From Candidatus Thioglobus plumae (GTDB lineage Bacteria > Pseudomonadota > Gammaproteobacteria > PS1 > Pseudothioglobaceae): 10,296 nucleotides of DNA. Made by a program: the position numbers and the translations under genes. Where the stretch lies: contig CAJVCM010000080.1 of assembly GCA_910595815.1 (NCBI GenBank), forward strand, positions 1 through 10,296, read 5' to 3'. Of this stretch, positions 1 to 6,871 are shown in pieces (position 1 is the stretch's first letter; each line of letters begins with the position of its first letter). Under the pieces are notes generated by a model. It ran no database searches and was not told where the DNA came from. It saw only the letters and a list, made by a program, of their open reading frames with translations.

Positions 1-1076
1 TGAGAAGATTCTAATGCTGGCAAAATACCTTCAACTCTAGTGAGTGTATGAAAAGCTTCTAACGCTTCTTTATCGGTAATGGCTACGTATTGTGCACGGC
101 CTGAGTCTTTTAAGTAGGCATGTTCCGGACCAACACCTGGGTAATCCAGGCCTGCTGAAATTGAATGGCCTTCGATAATCTGGCCATTTTCATCTTCCAT
201 TAGGTAGGTACGATTGCCATGGAGTACACCGACACTACCTGCGCACAGAGGCGCTGCATGAGCCGTTGGGCCTTTCTCTAACCCGTAGCCTGCTGCTTCC
301 ACGCCATAAATAGCCACTGATGCATCATCAATAAATTCATGAAACAGTCCAATAGCATTTGATCCGCCACCAACACAAGCCACTAGGGCGTCGGGCAAAC
401 CACCAACTTGATCAGCGAATTGAACTTTAGCCTCTTTACCAATCACACTTTGAAAGTCACGCACCATCATCGGATAAGGATGTGGCCCCGCGACTGTGCC
501 AATAATATAAAAAGTATCATCAATATTAGTAACCCAATCACGCATGGCTTCATTGAGAGCGTCTTTTAAAGTTTTCGATCCTGAAGTAACTGGCACTACG
601 GTAGCGCCGAGTAACTTCATACGAAAGACATTCAGCGCTTGACGAGCAACATCAACCTCACCCATATACACAACACACTCTAAACCTAGGCGTGCTGCAA
701 CGGTAGCTGTGGCCACACCATGCTGACCTGCACCGGTCTCAGCAATAATACGAGTTTTACCCATGCGCTGGGCTAATAATGCCTGGCCAATAGTATTGTT
801 AACTTTGTGTGCGCCGGTATGGTTAAGGTCTTCACGCTTGAGATAAATCTGTGCACCACCGAGTTTTTTACTCAAATTAACCGCATGATAAAGTGGCGTT
901 GTACGACCAACATAGTGCTTAAGATCGTACTCGAACTCTTTTATAAAATCTGCATCATCCTTGTATTTTTCATAAGCTTCTTTAAGCTCAGTCACCGCTG
1001 TCATCAATGTTTCTGCAATAAAAACGCCACCGTATTGTTCGAAATGACCTTTGTCGTCTGGCAATGAATAGCTCAT
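1..1076 (-). CDS. trpB: Tryptophan synthase beta chain (3' end outside the window)
   Basis: TrpB is the PLP-dependent beta subunit of cytosolic tryptophan synthase; it condenses indole with L-serine to give tryptophan and works as an alpha2-beta2 complex with TrpA. Translation of the minus strand from the ATG at 1076 opens MSYSLPDDKGHFEQYGGVF, the usual TrpB N-terminus. The PLP Schiff-base lysine is K91 in HTGAHKVNN, the catalytic glutamate is E113 in AETGAGQHG, and the glycine-rich phosphate loop GGGSNA follows further on. About 358 codons are present, ending in PALESSH; family members are near 400 residues, so roughly 40 C-terminal residues lie off the left edge. The start overlaps the trpF stop (ATGA, 1073-1076), with a weak purine stretch AGGTTAG upstream, which points to translational coupling. 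trpA may follow outside the window, but this cannot be seen. Identification is secure. Confidence 0.98.
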   Translation of the reverse strand, partial: MSYSLPDDKGHFEQYGGVFIAETLMTAVTELKEAYEKYKDDADFIKEFEYDLKHYVGRTTPLYHAVNLSKKLGGAQIYLKREDLNHTGAHKVNNTIGQALLAQRMGKTRIIAETGAGQHGVATATVAARLGLECVVYMGEVDVARQALNVFRMKLLGATVVPVTSGSKTLKDALNEAMRDWVTNIDDTFYIIGTVAGPHPYPMMVRDFQSVIGKEAKVQFADQVGGLPDALVACVGGGSNAIGLFHEFIDDASVAIYGVEAAGYGLEKGPTAHAAPLCAGSVGVLHGNRTYLMEDENGQIIEGHSISAGLDYPGVGPEHAYLKDSGRAQYVAITDKEALEAFHTLTRVEGILPALESS

Positions 1077-1681
1077 GATCTAACCTGCTGTATAAATTGT
1101 TTTATTTTAGTGATATCTTTCATGCCTGGCTCACTTTCCACACCGCTAGACACATCAACGGCGTAAGGATTTACTTGCTTAATTGCTTCAGCAACTGTAT
1201 CGGGGTTTAAACCACCTGCTAGAATAATGGGCAAGTCAATATCAACCTTGGCCAAACTCCAGTCAAATACCTCACCCGTACCGCCATAAGCATCTTTATT
1301 AAAGGCATCTAATAATAAACCATTGGCCTGATGATAATCATCAGCTATTTGCGTAAGATTGGTGTCTTGATTAACGCGCACTGCTTTGATAAATGGCATG
1401 GCGTATTGTGTGCATTCAAGTACAGACTCATCACCATGGAATTGCAAGGTATCGAGTGGCACTTCACACAATACTTCATCAATAAAACTCGAATCTGCAT
1501 TTACAAACAAACCTACGCGATTGATAAATGGTGGCAAAGCGTTGACAATTTCTAGGGCTGATTCAACATCAACATGACGAGGCGATTTGTCGTAAAACAC
1601 CAGACCGATCGCGTCTATACCAAGAAGTGACGCTTCTCGTGCATTGTCAGCATTGGTGAATCCGCAAATCTTAATCTTCAT
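1073..1681 (-). CDS. trpF: Phosphoribosylanthranilate isomerase
   Basis: TrpF isomerises N-(5-phosphoribosyl)anthranilate to the carboxyphenylamino-deoxyribulose phosphate, the third step of tryptophan synthesis, in the cytosol. The 202-residue protein is a single-domain TIM barrel of normal length. The N-terminal MKIKICGFT carries the catalytic general-base cysteine (C6), and GLLLDAF carries the general acid D125. The phosphate-binding segments ILAGGLNP (residues 153-160) and VDVSSGVES (175-183) are intact. It is the stand-alone form, not fused to TrpC as in enterics. The ATG at 1681 abuts the TAA of the upstream unknown gene with no spacer, and its own TGA overlaps the trpB start, so translation is probably coupled on both sides. 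No good Shine-Dalgarno sequence is visible before the ATG. Identification is secure. Confidence 0.97.
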   Translation of the reverse strand: MKIKICGFTNADNAREASLLGIDAIGLVFYDKSPRHVDVESALEIVNALPPFINRVGLFVNADSSFIDEVLCEVPLDTLQFHGDESVLECTQYAMPFIKAVRVNQDTNLTQIADDYHQANGLLLDAFNKDAYGGTGEVFDWSLAKVDIDLPIILAGGLNPDTVAEAIKQVNPYAVDVSSGVESEPGMKDITKIKQFIQQVRS

Positions 1682-2398
1682 TTAGTGTGTGTTTTCAGCT
1701 TCTAATTTTGCTCTAATTGTATCACGGTCAATCCACCACTTATCATCCACTAGCTGATCTACCGCACCGGATAATTTCTTTAAAAACACCTCTGGTTTAT
1801 CTAATTCTAAAGTTCTGTGCCATACATCAAAAGTAGATTGATCGGTAATATGTGAATGCTTATCGGCAACACTGGCTAACATTTGCGAGGTAAAAAACGT
1901 TAGGTCGTCGTCTTCGCCACAACGCATTGAAGTGACATAATGCGCTGCTGCTGCTGCCACCGCTCTAGTATCTGCCTCTTCTGGGGACTCTTCAACCAGG
2001 TGTTGTAGCATTGCCACGGTAATTTCTGGGTCGATTGGAAAAGTAATGCCCAACCATAATGCATGCCCAAGTGCGACTAAAGCGTCTGGCCCCTCAGATA
2101 AAAACATCACATCACAAGCTTCAACTGCTAGTTCCCACAGTTCGTCTTCCTGCGCTAGATTAAAAGCAGTAAAGGCTTTTTCCCAAGCATCGGCACCTTT
2201 ATAGCGCTCTACCTGGATACGGCCAATCTCTAATAAATTTTTAATTCTATCTTCAGCCGATGAGCCCTCACTTAAGCCCGCCAGTTGCGCTTCAAAATAT
2301 TCTAATCTCGATTGTAGTTGCTCTTCATTAGCGTATACATCTTCGCCGTCATCGCCGTCAAAAATGTCGTGATCTTTATTTAGATATTTAAATCCCAT
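1682..2398 (-). CDS. Conserved-looking acidic all-helical protein of unknown function
   Basis: I do not recognise this 238-residue protein with certainty. The first 25 or so residues are strongly acidic (DHDIFDGDDGEDVYANEEQ) and probably flexible. The rest reads as successive amphipathic helices of about 30-40 residues: EEQLQSRLEYFEAQLAGL (25-42), then a run containing AWEKAFTAFNLAQ, then WELAVEACDVMF, an alanine-rich helix AVAAAAAHYV, and a C-terminal tryptophan-rich stretch VDDKWWIDRDTI. This resembles a TPR-like or other alpha-solenoid scaffold and suggests a protein-binding role, which is inference. There is no signal peptide, membrane segment or recognisable catalytic motif. The start is supported by AGAGGA six bases upstream, overlapping the stop codon of the 60-aa gene. 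The gene abuts trpF, so it is probably expressed with it, but nothing in the protein looks like tryptophan metabolism. Confidence 0.85.
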   Translation of the reverse strand: MGFKYLNKDHDIFDGDDGEDVYANEEQLQSRLEYFEAQLAGLSEGSSAEDRIKNLLEIGRIQVERYKGADAWEKAFTAFNLAQEDELWELAVEACDVMFLSEGPDALVALGHALWLGITFPIDPEITVAMLQHLVEESPEEADTRAVAAAAAHYVTSMRCGEDDDLTFFTSQMLASVADKHSHITDQSTFDVWHRTLELDKPEVFLKKLSGAVDQLVDDKWWIDRDTIRAKLEAENTH

Positions 2399-2404
2399 TT
2401 ATTG

Positions 2405-2410
2405 TCCTCT
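2405..2410 (-). promoter_or_regulatory. Shine-Dalgarno AGAGGA for the 238-aa gene, overlapping the preceding stop
   Basis: On the minus strand AGAGGA lies six bases before the ATG at 2398. The TAG stop of the upstream 60-aa gene (2409-2411) overlaps it, so a ribosome terminating on the small gene covers the start site of the next one. This fixes the start of the 238-aa protein and suggests that the two unknown proteins are made in a coordinated way. Confidence 0.65.
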
Positions 2411-2591
2411 AGTAAAACGCTGCTTCTAAACGGTCTTCCCAATTCTCTGGTGTATCGCCATAATCGGGCTTAACATCCATTTGAAAAAAGCGCTCATCTG
2501 ATGTTTTGGCGATGGCTTTAAGCGTAACAACCAAGCCTTCAAAATCATCAATTTGCGGATTTGCAATGATGACTTCACTTATTAGCAACAT
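2409..2591 (-). CDS. Small 60-aa protein of unknown function
   Basis: This is a short acidic soluble protein that opens MLLISEVIIANPQIDDFEGL and ends WEDRLEAAFY. The first nine residues form a hydrophobic strand followed by a mixed region with KTSDERFF and DVKPDYGDTPENWEDRLE. It has no signal peptide, transmembrane segment, cysteine or metal motif. I cannot assign it to a family. The reasons to believe it is real are the 10-nt gap to the next gene, a stop codon merged with that gene's ribosome-binding site, the shared orientation with neighbours on both sides, and a protein-like composition without rare-residue runs. The ATG at 2591 has only a modest purine motif upstream (GGTAGG). It may be a partner of the 238-aa protein, which is inference from spacing alone. 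Confidence 0.75.
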   Translation of the reverse strand: MLLISEVIIANPQIDDFEGLVVTLKAIAKTSDERFFQMDVKPDYGDTPENWEDRLEAAFY

Positions 2592-2666
2592 AGAAACCTA
2601 CCGTTATTAATTAAATGCCTTGTATTTTACACCGCAAAGCTCATAAATAGCCATGTGATAGTAAGG
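2592..2666 (-). promoter_or_regulatory. 75-nt gap that may hold the promoter of the unknown pair and trpFB
   Basis: This is the only gap of any size in the minus-strand gene row, and it is AT-rich. Read on the minus strand it contains TAAAAT (2625-2630), which could be a -10 box, but no convincing -35 hexamer sits 16-18 bases upstream. No T-tract terminator for topA is visible on this strand. It therefore either holds a weak promoter or is simply a spacer within a long operon. Confidence 0.25.
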
Positions 2667-5033
2667 CTATGATTTTTTCGACGCTTTCTTAGTGGTCTTT
2701 TTAACTACTTTTTTCTTGGCTTTCTTTTTACGCTTAGTAGCTTTAGATTTGATTTTGCCAGAAATGGCTTTTTTACACTCTTCTAGTGTGAGTTCGCTTG
2801 GCTCTTTATCGCCAAATAATTTAGAAATAGTGATGTTCTTTTGGCCTTTGCCTTTTTTCTTGCCGTTCCAAATGTAAGGGCCAAAACGACCATTGAGAAT
2901 TTGAATTTCAGAATCATCAAAGGTTTTGATAATACGTTCGGCATCAAACTTTTCTTTAGCGGCGATTAACTCCAGTGCTTTTTCAAGTGTGACATCTTCA
3001 GGAATATCTTCTTTTAAAGAGACATATTTCTTGCCATACTGTATGTAGGGGCCAAAGCGACCATAGTTAGCTTTAATAACACCAAAGTCATCTGTTTCAC
3101 CTACCGTACGTGGCATGTTGAATAGCTCTAATGCCTCGTCAAGGGTAATGGTTTCGATAACAAGGTTGCCACGCAGTGAAGCGAAGGCCGGCTTATCTTC
3201 ATCATCTTTGTGGCCGATTTGTGCGAAAGGGCCAAAACGACCAAAACGTACGCTGACCGGCTTGCCACTTTTCGGATCAGTGCCAAGATCCCGCATACCA
3301 TGGGTCTCTTCTCGAGAAATATCATCTGCTGCTTCAATTTTTGCATGGAAAGGGCCGTAGAACTCTTTGACCACACTTTGCCAAACAACGCCCTGATTGG
3401 CAATAGTATCAAAATCAGTTTCTAAGTTTGCCGTGAACTTGTAATCAACAATGTCGCCAAAATGCTTAACCAAGAAGTCGGTCAATAGGTAGGCAACGCT
3501 AGTTGGAAAGAGTTTGTTTTTCTCAGCACCTGCATTTTCTATCGGCTCTGACTGCTCAACTTTACCCTCATTGATTTCAATAAGTTGGTACGCACGCTCT
3601 ACGCCTTCTCGCGTTTCTTTAGTGACATAGTTTCTGTCTTGCACGGTTGACACCATGGTGGCAAAAGTAGAGGGGCGACCAATGCCCATTTCTTCAATTT
3701 TTTTAACCAAAGAGGCTTCAGTGTAGCGCGGCTTAGCACGTGAAAAACTTTCTCTCGCCGCAAAACTGACCAAGGTTAGCTCGTCACCTTGGCTTAAATC
3801 AGGTAATAATTTGTCGTCTGATGACAAGTAATCATAAACACTTAAAAATCCCGGGAATACCAATATTTCACCGTTGGCTAGAAAGCTCTCATCACGAGTA
3901 GAAATATTAGTTTTGATTTGTGTTTTTTGTAATTTAGCATCACTCATTTGCGAGGCTAGCGTACGCTTATAAATCAATGCATAAAGTCTGGCCGCTTGGT
4001 CTTCTAAACCATAAACTTCTGGCTTGGTTAAGTCTGTTGGTCGAATGGCCTCATGGGCTTCTTGTGCACCTGCATCTTTTGTTTTATAGCGTCTCGCTTG
4101 ATGGTATTCAGCACCATACTTGGAAGTAATTTCCTTTTGGGCTGCTGCAATTGCCTCTTCAGATAATGTAAATGAGTCAGTTCTCATGTAAGTAATTGCA
4201 CCTTCTCGATAGAGATTTTGCGCCAAGGTCATGGTTTGTTTAACTGAGAAACCGAGTTTTTGCGAAGCCTCTTGTTGCAAGGTCGAAGTAATAAAGGGTG
4301 ACTTTGGCGAACGCTTAGAAGGTCTTTTCTCAATGCTATTAACGCTGAATGTTGCGCCTAATAATGCGTTGGCAAACTCAAGCGCTTCATCTTTTGTTGC
4401 AAAATCTTTATCAAGTTTTACCTCAACTAATTCACCTGTGTCATTCACCAAATCAGCTTTAATTTTAAAAGTGCTTTTAACCGTATGGTCATTGATTTCT
4501 CTTTCTCTTTCAACCACCAAACGCACCACTGGAGACTGCACTCTACCTGCTGACTTCGCGCCTGAAACTTTTTTCCATAGAACGCCTGAGAGTTCAAAAC
4601 CCACCAAACGGTCAATCACACGCCTGGCTTGTTGTGCATCAACAACATCAAAGTTCACCGCTCTTGGTTGTTGGATCGCTTTTGTAATTGCACCCTTAGT
4701 GATTTCATGGAAAACAATACGTGGCGTGTCTTTCGGTAAATTTAAGGCTTCTAATAAATGCCAGGCGATCGCCTCTCCCTCGCGGTCCTCATCAGTTGCG
4801 AGATAGACTTGCTCAGATTTTTTGACTGCCTTTCGAAGATCGGCCACGACTTTTTTCTTGTCGACGCTGATTTCATAATTAGGCTTGAAATTGTTTTCAA
4901 TCTCAATGCCGTTTTTCTTGGCCATGTCACGAATATGACCAATACTCGACTTAACGGTATAGTCTTTGCCTAAGAATTTTTCAATTGTTTTGGCTTTTGC
5001 GGGGGACTCAACAATGACAAGATTTTTTGACAT
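2667..5033 (-). CDS. topA: DNA topoisomerase I, type IA, GRFGP-repeat C-terminus
   Basis: This enzyme relaxes negatively supercoiled DNA by nicking one strand, passing the other through and resealing. The protein has 788 residues. The N-terminal TOPRIM domain has E9 in LVIVESPAKAKTIEKFLG and the metal-binding acidic triad D81, D83 and E85 in ATDEDREGEAIAWHL. The nucleophilic tyrosine is Y282 in GAITYMRTDS, with R284 beside it. The core continues through EAHEAIRPT (325-333) and GIGRPSTFATM (450-460). The C-terminal part differs from E. coli TopA: there are no four-cysteine zinc ribbons (the only C-terminal cysteine is C753). Instead there are three GRFGPF/Y repeats at about 598, 658 and 715, then a lysine-rich tail from about 762 to 788 likely to bind DNA. 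The ATG overlaps the smg stop (TAATG), and no clear Shine-Dalgarno sequence is seen, so coupling to smg is likely. Identification is secure. Confidence 0.98.
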   Translation of the reverse strand: MSKNLVIVESPAKAKTIEKFLGKDYTVKSSIGHIRDMAKKNGIEIENNFKPNYEISVDKKKVVADLRKAVKKSEQVYLATDEDREGEAIAWHLLEALNLPKDTPRIVFHEITKGAITKAIQQPRAVNFDVVDAQQARRVIDRLVGFELSGVLWKKVSGAKSAGRVQSPVVRLVVEREREINDHTVKSTFKIKADLVNDTGELVEVKLDKDFATKDEALEFANALLGATFSVNSIEKRPSKRSPKSPFITSTLQQEASQKLGFSVKQTMTLAQNLYREGAITYMRTDSFTLSEEAIAAAQKEITSKYGAEYHQARRYKTKDAGAQEAHEAIRPTDLTKPEVYGLEDQAARLYALIYKRTLASQMSDAKLQKTQIKTNISTRDESFLANGEILVFPGFLSVYDYLSSDDKLLPDLSQGDELTLVSFAARESFSRAKPRYTEASLVKKIEEMGIGRPSTFATMVSTVQDRNYVTKETREGVERAYQLIEINEGKVEQSEPIENAGAEKNKLFPTSVAYLLTDFLVKHFGDIVDYKFTANLETDFDTIANQGVVWQSVVKEFYGPFHAKIEAADDISREETHGMRDLGTDPKSGKPVSVRFGRFGPFAQIGHKDDEDKPAFASLRGNLVIETITLDEALELFNMPRTVGETDDFGVIKANYGRFGPYIQYGKKYVSLKEDIPEDVTLEKALELIAAKEKFDAERIIKTFDDSEIQILNGRFGPYIWNGKKKGKGQKNITISKLFGDKEPSELTLEECKKAISGKIKSKATKRKKKAKKKVVKKTTKKASKKS

Positions 5034-5521
5034 TATTGAACGGTATGGTTATCGTCAAGGAATACAATTGATTCCAACCATTGTGCTGAAATTTCTTCGT
5101 CATTACTGTTGCCCAATACCATCATCACTACCCACTTCAAGTCATCCAAAGATACTGAAGAATCACCTAATGACATAATTTGATCAATGATCATTTCACG
5201 CTGGTTGGCATCTACTTGGCCCATGTTTTCCATAAATAATAAAAAGCCACGAGATTTAGTGTCCAACTTTAGTTTTTCTGCATCACTATAAATACGCATA
5301 CCACCACGGGTATTGGCAAATGGTTTAACGCTGCCATCTTGCAAGGTGGCAATATTTTCTAGCCAGCTAAGGGCTTTTTCAATGCGAACTTCTTCGAAAC
5401 CAGCATCCGAAAGATGGGCCTTGAGAGCGATATCATCAATTTCATTAGACGAATCTTGCTCTGCCTCTTCAAACAGATAGTCGAACATATAAGTTAGTAC
5501 ATCAAGAATATTGTGTGTCAT
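5033..5521 (-). CDS. smg: Smg family protein (DUF494)
   Basis: The 162-residue protein matches the Smg family known from E. coli and other beta/gammaproteobacteria, whose molecular role is still not settled. Recognisable family blocks are DVLTYMFDYLF near the N-terminus, LSDAGFEEVRIEKALSWLE (residues 37-55), MRIYSDAEKLKLDTKSRGFL with the typical SRGFLLFMEN stretch, REMIIDQIMSL, and DDLKWVVMMVLGN near residues 125-137. It is soluble and mostly helical, with no catalytic motif. Length agrees with the roughly 157 residues of the E. coli protein. It sits between dprA and topA, the usual arrangement, 7 nt after dprA and overlapping topA by one base. Family assignment is firm; function cannot be stated. 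Confidence 0.94.
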   Translation of the reverse strand: MTHNILDVLTYMFDYLFEEAEQDSSNEIDDIALKAHLSDAGFEEVRIEKALSWLENIATLQDGSVKPFANTRGGMRIYSDAEKLKLDTKSRGFLLFMENMGQVDANQREMIIDQIMSLGDSSVSLDDLKWVVMMVLGNSNDEEISAQWLESIVFLDDNHTVQ

Positions 5522-5528
5522 AAAAATC

Positions 5529-5534
5529 TCACCT
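5529..5534 (-). promoter_or_regulatory. Shine-Dalgarno AGGTGA for smg, containing the dprA stop
   Basis: On the minus strand AGGTGA lies exactly seven bases before the smg ATG at 5521, an ideal spacing. Its last three bases are the TGA stop codon of dprA, so termination of DprA synthesis places the ribosome on the smg initiation site. This supports the chosen smg start and translational coupling of dprA with smg. Confidence 0.75.
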
Positions 5535-6617
5535 AGTTAATAGATAGCCAGAGCCACCAACCTTTGCCACCCTGTTTGCAAGTTCTAATAAAAGCAACTC
5601 TTGTGTAATGACTTGGGGGCTTAACCCACTTTTTTCAACCATTTCATCAATACTTATGGCTTCATAACTCAAGCATTTTAATAGCACAGAGGGGGTGTTG
5701 TCTACATCTTTTGTATAAATAGGTGCGTTATTGTCTGATAAAGGCACCTCTAAATCTAGTGATAGCTCTTCAACAATGTCTTCAATATTCTCCACTAATT
5801 TCGCCCCTTGTTTAATTAATTGATGACAACCTTGTGACAATGGATTGTGGATTGAGCTTGGAATAGCAAACACTTCTTTGCCTTGATCAGCAGCCAATTT
5901 AGCTGTAATCATAGTACCACTCTTAATACTGGCTTCAACCACTAGGGTGCCTAGGCTTAAACCACTAATAATCCGGTTACGTCTTGGAAAATTATTTGCT
6001 ATGGGTGAAGTGCCAATAGAAAATTCAGAAACCAGCGCGCCCCGGGTTGAAATTTGGTGTGCCAATGACTTATGTTTTGCTGGGTAAATACGATCAAGCC
6101 CTGTCCCACAAACTGCAATGGTTAGTTGATCAGCTTCTAACGCACCAATATGTGCGCTGGCATCGATGCCGCTAGCCATTCCAGAAGTGATTACCAGACC
6201 CAATTTAGACAGTGCCTTAGCAAATTGTTGGGCGTTTTGTTTGCCTGCTGGGGTTGGGTTTCGGCTGCCCACAATCGCAATCTGTGGTTTAGACAAACAA
6301 GCGATATCACCTCGCACATATAACACTGGCGGTGGGTCAGCAATGGTTTTAAGCTGTTGAGGATAGCCTTCATCAACCAAAGTTAGAATATGGCAGTCCT
6401 TCGCTTTAGCCCAATCAAGATCGGCTTGTACTGTTGAAACATCTTGTTGCTCTATATAATCAAGCGTCACTTGACGAAACAATCCACATTCTTTACGCTT
6501 TGTTCTTGAGGCTAAAAACACCTGTTCAGGTGTCTCAAAAACTTTAAGCGCCTTATAAAAAGTACGTACACCCAAGTGAGGCGCTTTAAGTAACAGTAAC
6601 CAGTAAATTAGATCCAT
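5529..6617 (-). CDS. dprA: DNA-processing protein DprA (Smf)
   Basis: DprA binds incoming single-stranded DNA in the cytoplasm during natural transformation, shields it from nucleases and loads RecA. The 362-residue protein has an N-terminal helical region (about 1-75) and a Rossmann-like core with IAIVGSRNPT (113-122), TSGMASGIDASAH (144-156), CGTGLDRIYP (170-179), the DNA-binding FPRRNRIISGLS (210-221), and EASIKSGTMITA (228-239). A C-terminal winged-helix region (about 308-360, ending GGSGYLLTR) resembles the usual DprA tail. Length is close to the 374 residues of the E. coli protein. The ATG at 6617 has no evident Shine-Dalgarno sequence. It is the first gene of the minus-strand row and is divergent from rpmH. 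DprA is widespread, so its presence alone does not prove competence; no other competence genes lie in the window. Confidence 0.97.
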   Translation of the reverse strand: MDLIYWLLLLKAPHLGVRTFYKALKVFETPEQVFLASRTKRKECGLFRQVTLDYIEQQDVSTVQADLDWAKAKDCHILTLVDEGYPQQLKTIADPPPVLYVRGDIACLSKPQIAIVGSRNPTPAGKQNAQQFAKALSKLGLVITSGMASGIDASAHIGALEADQLTIAVCGTGLDRIYPAKHKSLAHQISTRGALVSEFSIGTSPIANNFPRRNRIISGLSLGTLVVEASIKSGTMITAKLAADQGKEVFAIPSSIHNPLSQGCHQLIKQGAKLVENIEDIVEELSLDLEVPLSDNNAPIYTKDVDNTPSVLLKCLSYEAISIDEMVEKSGLSPQVITQELLLLELANRVAKVGGSGYLLTR

Positions 6618-6646
6618 TTCAGCGTATTGTCATTAGTGTTGGCATT

Positions 6647-6673
6647 ATTATAAATAATCATAGTTATTTGCAA
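6647..6673 (-). promoter_or_regulatory. Possible dprA promoter
   Basis: Read on the minus strand, TTGCAA (6668-6673) is followed after 15 bases by a perfect TATAAT (6647-6652), about 30 bases upstream of the dprA ATG. The spacer is shorter than the optimal 17, so the -35 assignment is weak, while the -10 is good. TTGCAA is palindromic and may also serve the divergent rpmH promoter. Confidence 0.45.
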
Positions 6674-6698
6674 GTCGTATTGTGATTTATGGTAAAAT
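6668..6698 (+). promoter_or_regulatory. Possible promoter of the rpmH-rnpA-yidD-yidC cluster
   Basis: TTGCAA (6668-6673) and TAAAAT (6693-6698) are separated by 19 bases, somewhat long for a sigma-70 promoter. The predicted start near 6705 would leave a leader of about 23 bases before the rpmH ATG. The 110-nt dprA-rpmH gap must hold a promoter for this strongly expressed cluster, but the exact boxes are a visual guess. Confidence 0.4.
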
Positions 6699-6727
6699 TG
6701 CAAGATTTTATCGACTGATATTCTATT

Positions 6728-6871
6728 ATGCACCAGAAAAGAACCTTCCAACCCAGTGTTTTAAAACGCAGACGTACTCATGGCTTTAGATCAAGAATGA
6801 GTACTAAGTCTGGCCGCGCAGTAATCAACGCTCGTAGAAGAAAAGGACGTAAGCGCTTAGCTGCTGCTTAA
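6728..6871 (+). CDS. rpmH: Large ribosomal subunit protein bL34
   Basis: The 47-residue, highly basic protein begins MHQKRTFQPSVLKRRRTHGF and ends GRKRLAAA, matching ribosomal protein bL34, which packs against 23S rRNA in the large subunit. Family members usually start MKRTFQPS; here two extra residues (His-Gln) stand between the initiator Met and KRTFQPS. There is no other in-frame start close by, so this appears real. No Shine-Dalgarno motif is visible in the leader. The TAA stop overlaps the rnpA ATG (TAATG), the common tight rpmH-rnpA junction. It was found by reading the frame directly, since the gene is very short. Confidence 0.97.
   Translation: MHQKRTFQPSVLKRRRTHGFRSRMSTKSGRAVINARRRKGRKRLAAA

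Noticed and set aside
807..1067. 86-codon plus-strand frame opposite the start of trpB
   Set aside because: It is antisense to the conserved TrpB PLP-binding region; its cysteine- and phenylalanine-rich translation looks random.
2647..2670. Inverted repeat ATAGCC/GGCTAT followed by a T-run on the plus strand, at the end of topA
   Set aside because: The T-run follows in the plus direction, where no gene needs terminating; on the minus strand, the direction of topA, no T-tract follows, and the repeat overlaps the topA stop codon. Probably chance.
4231..4806. 191-codon open frame on the plus strand opposite topA
   Set aside because: It lies wholly antisense to the TopA core whose catalytic motifs are intact; the translation is rich in Ser, Thr and Leu without domain-like blocks, as expected of a shadow frame.
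6708..6716. TTATCGACT, resembling a DnaA box, in the gap before rpmH
   Set aside because: It matches only seven of nine positions of TTATCCACA, stands alone, and no AT-rich unwinding region with further boxes accompanies it, so an origin here is not supported.
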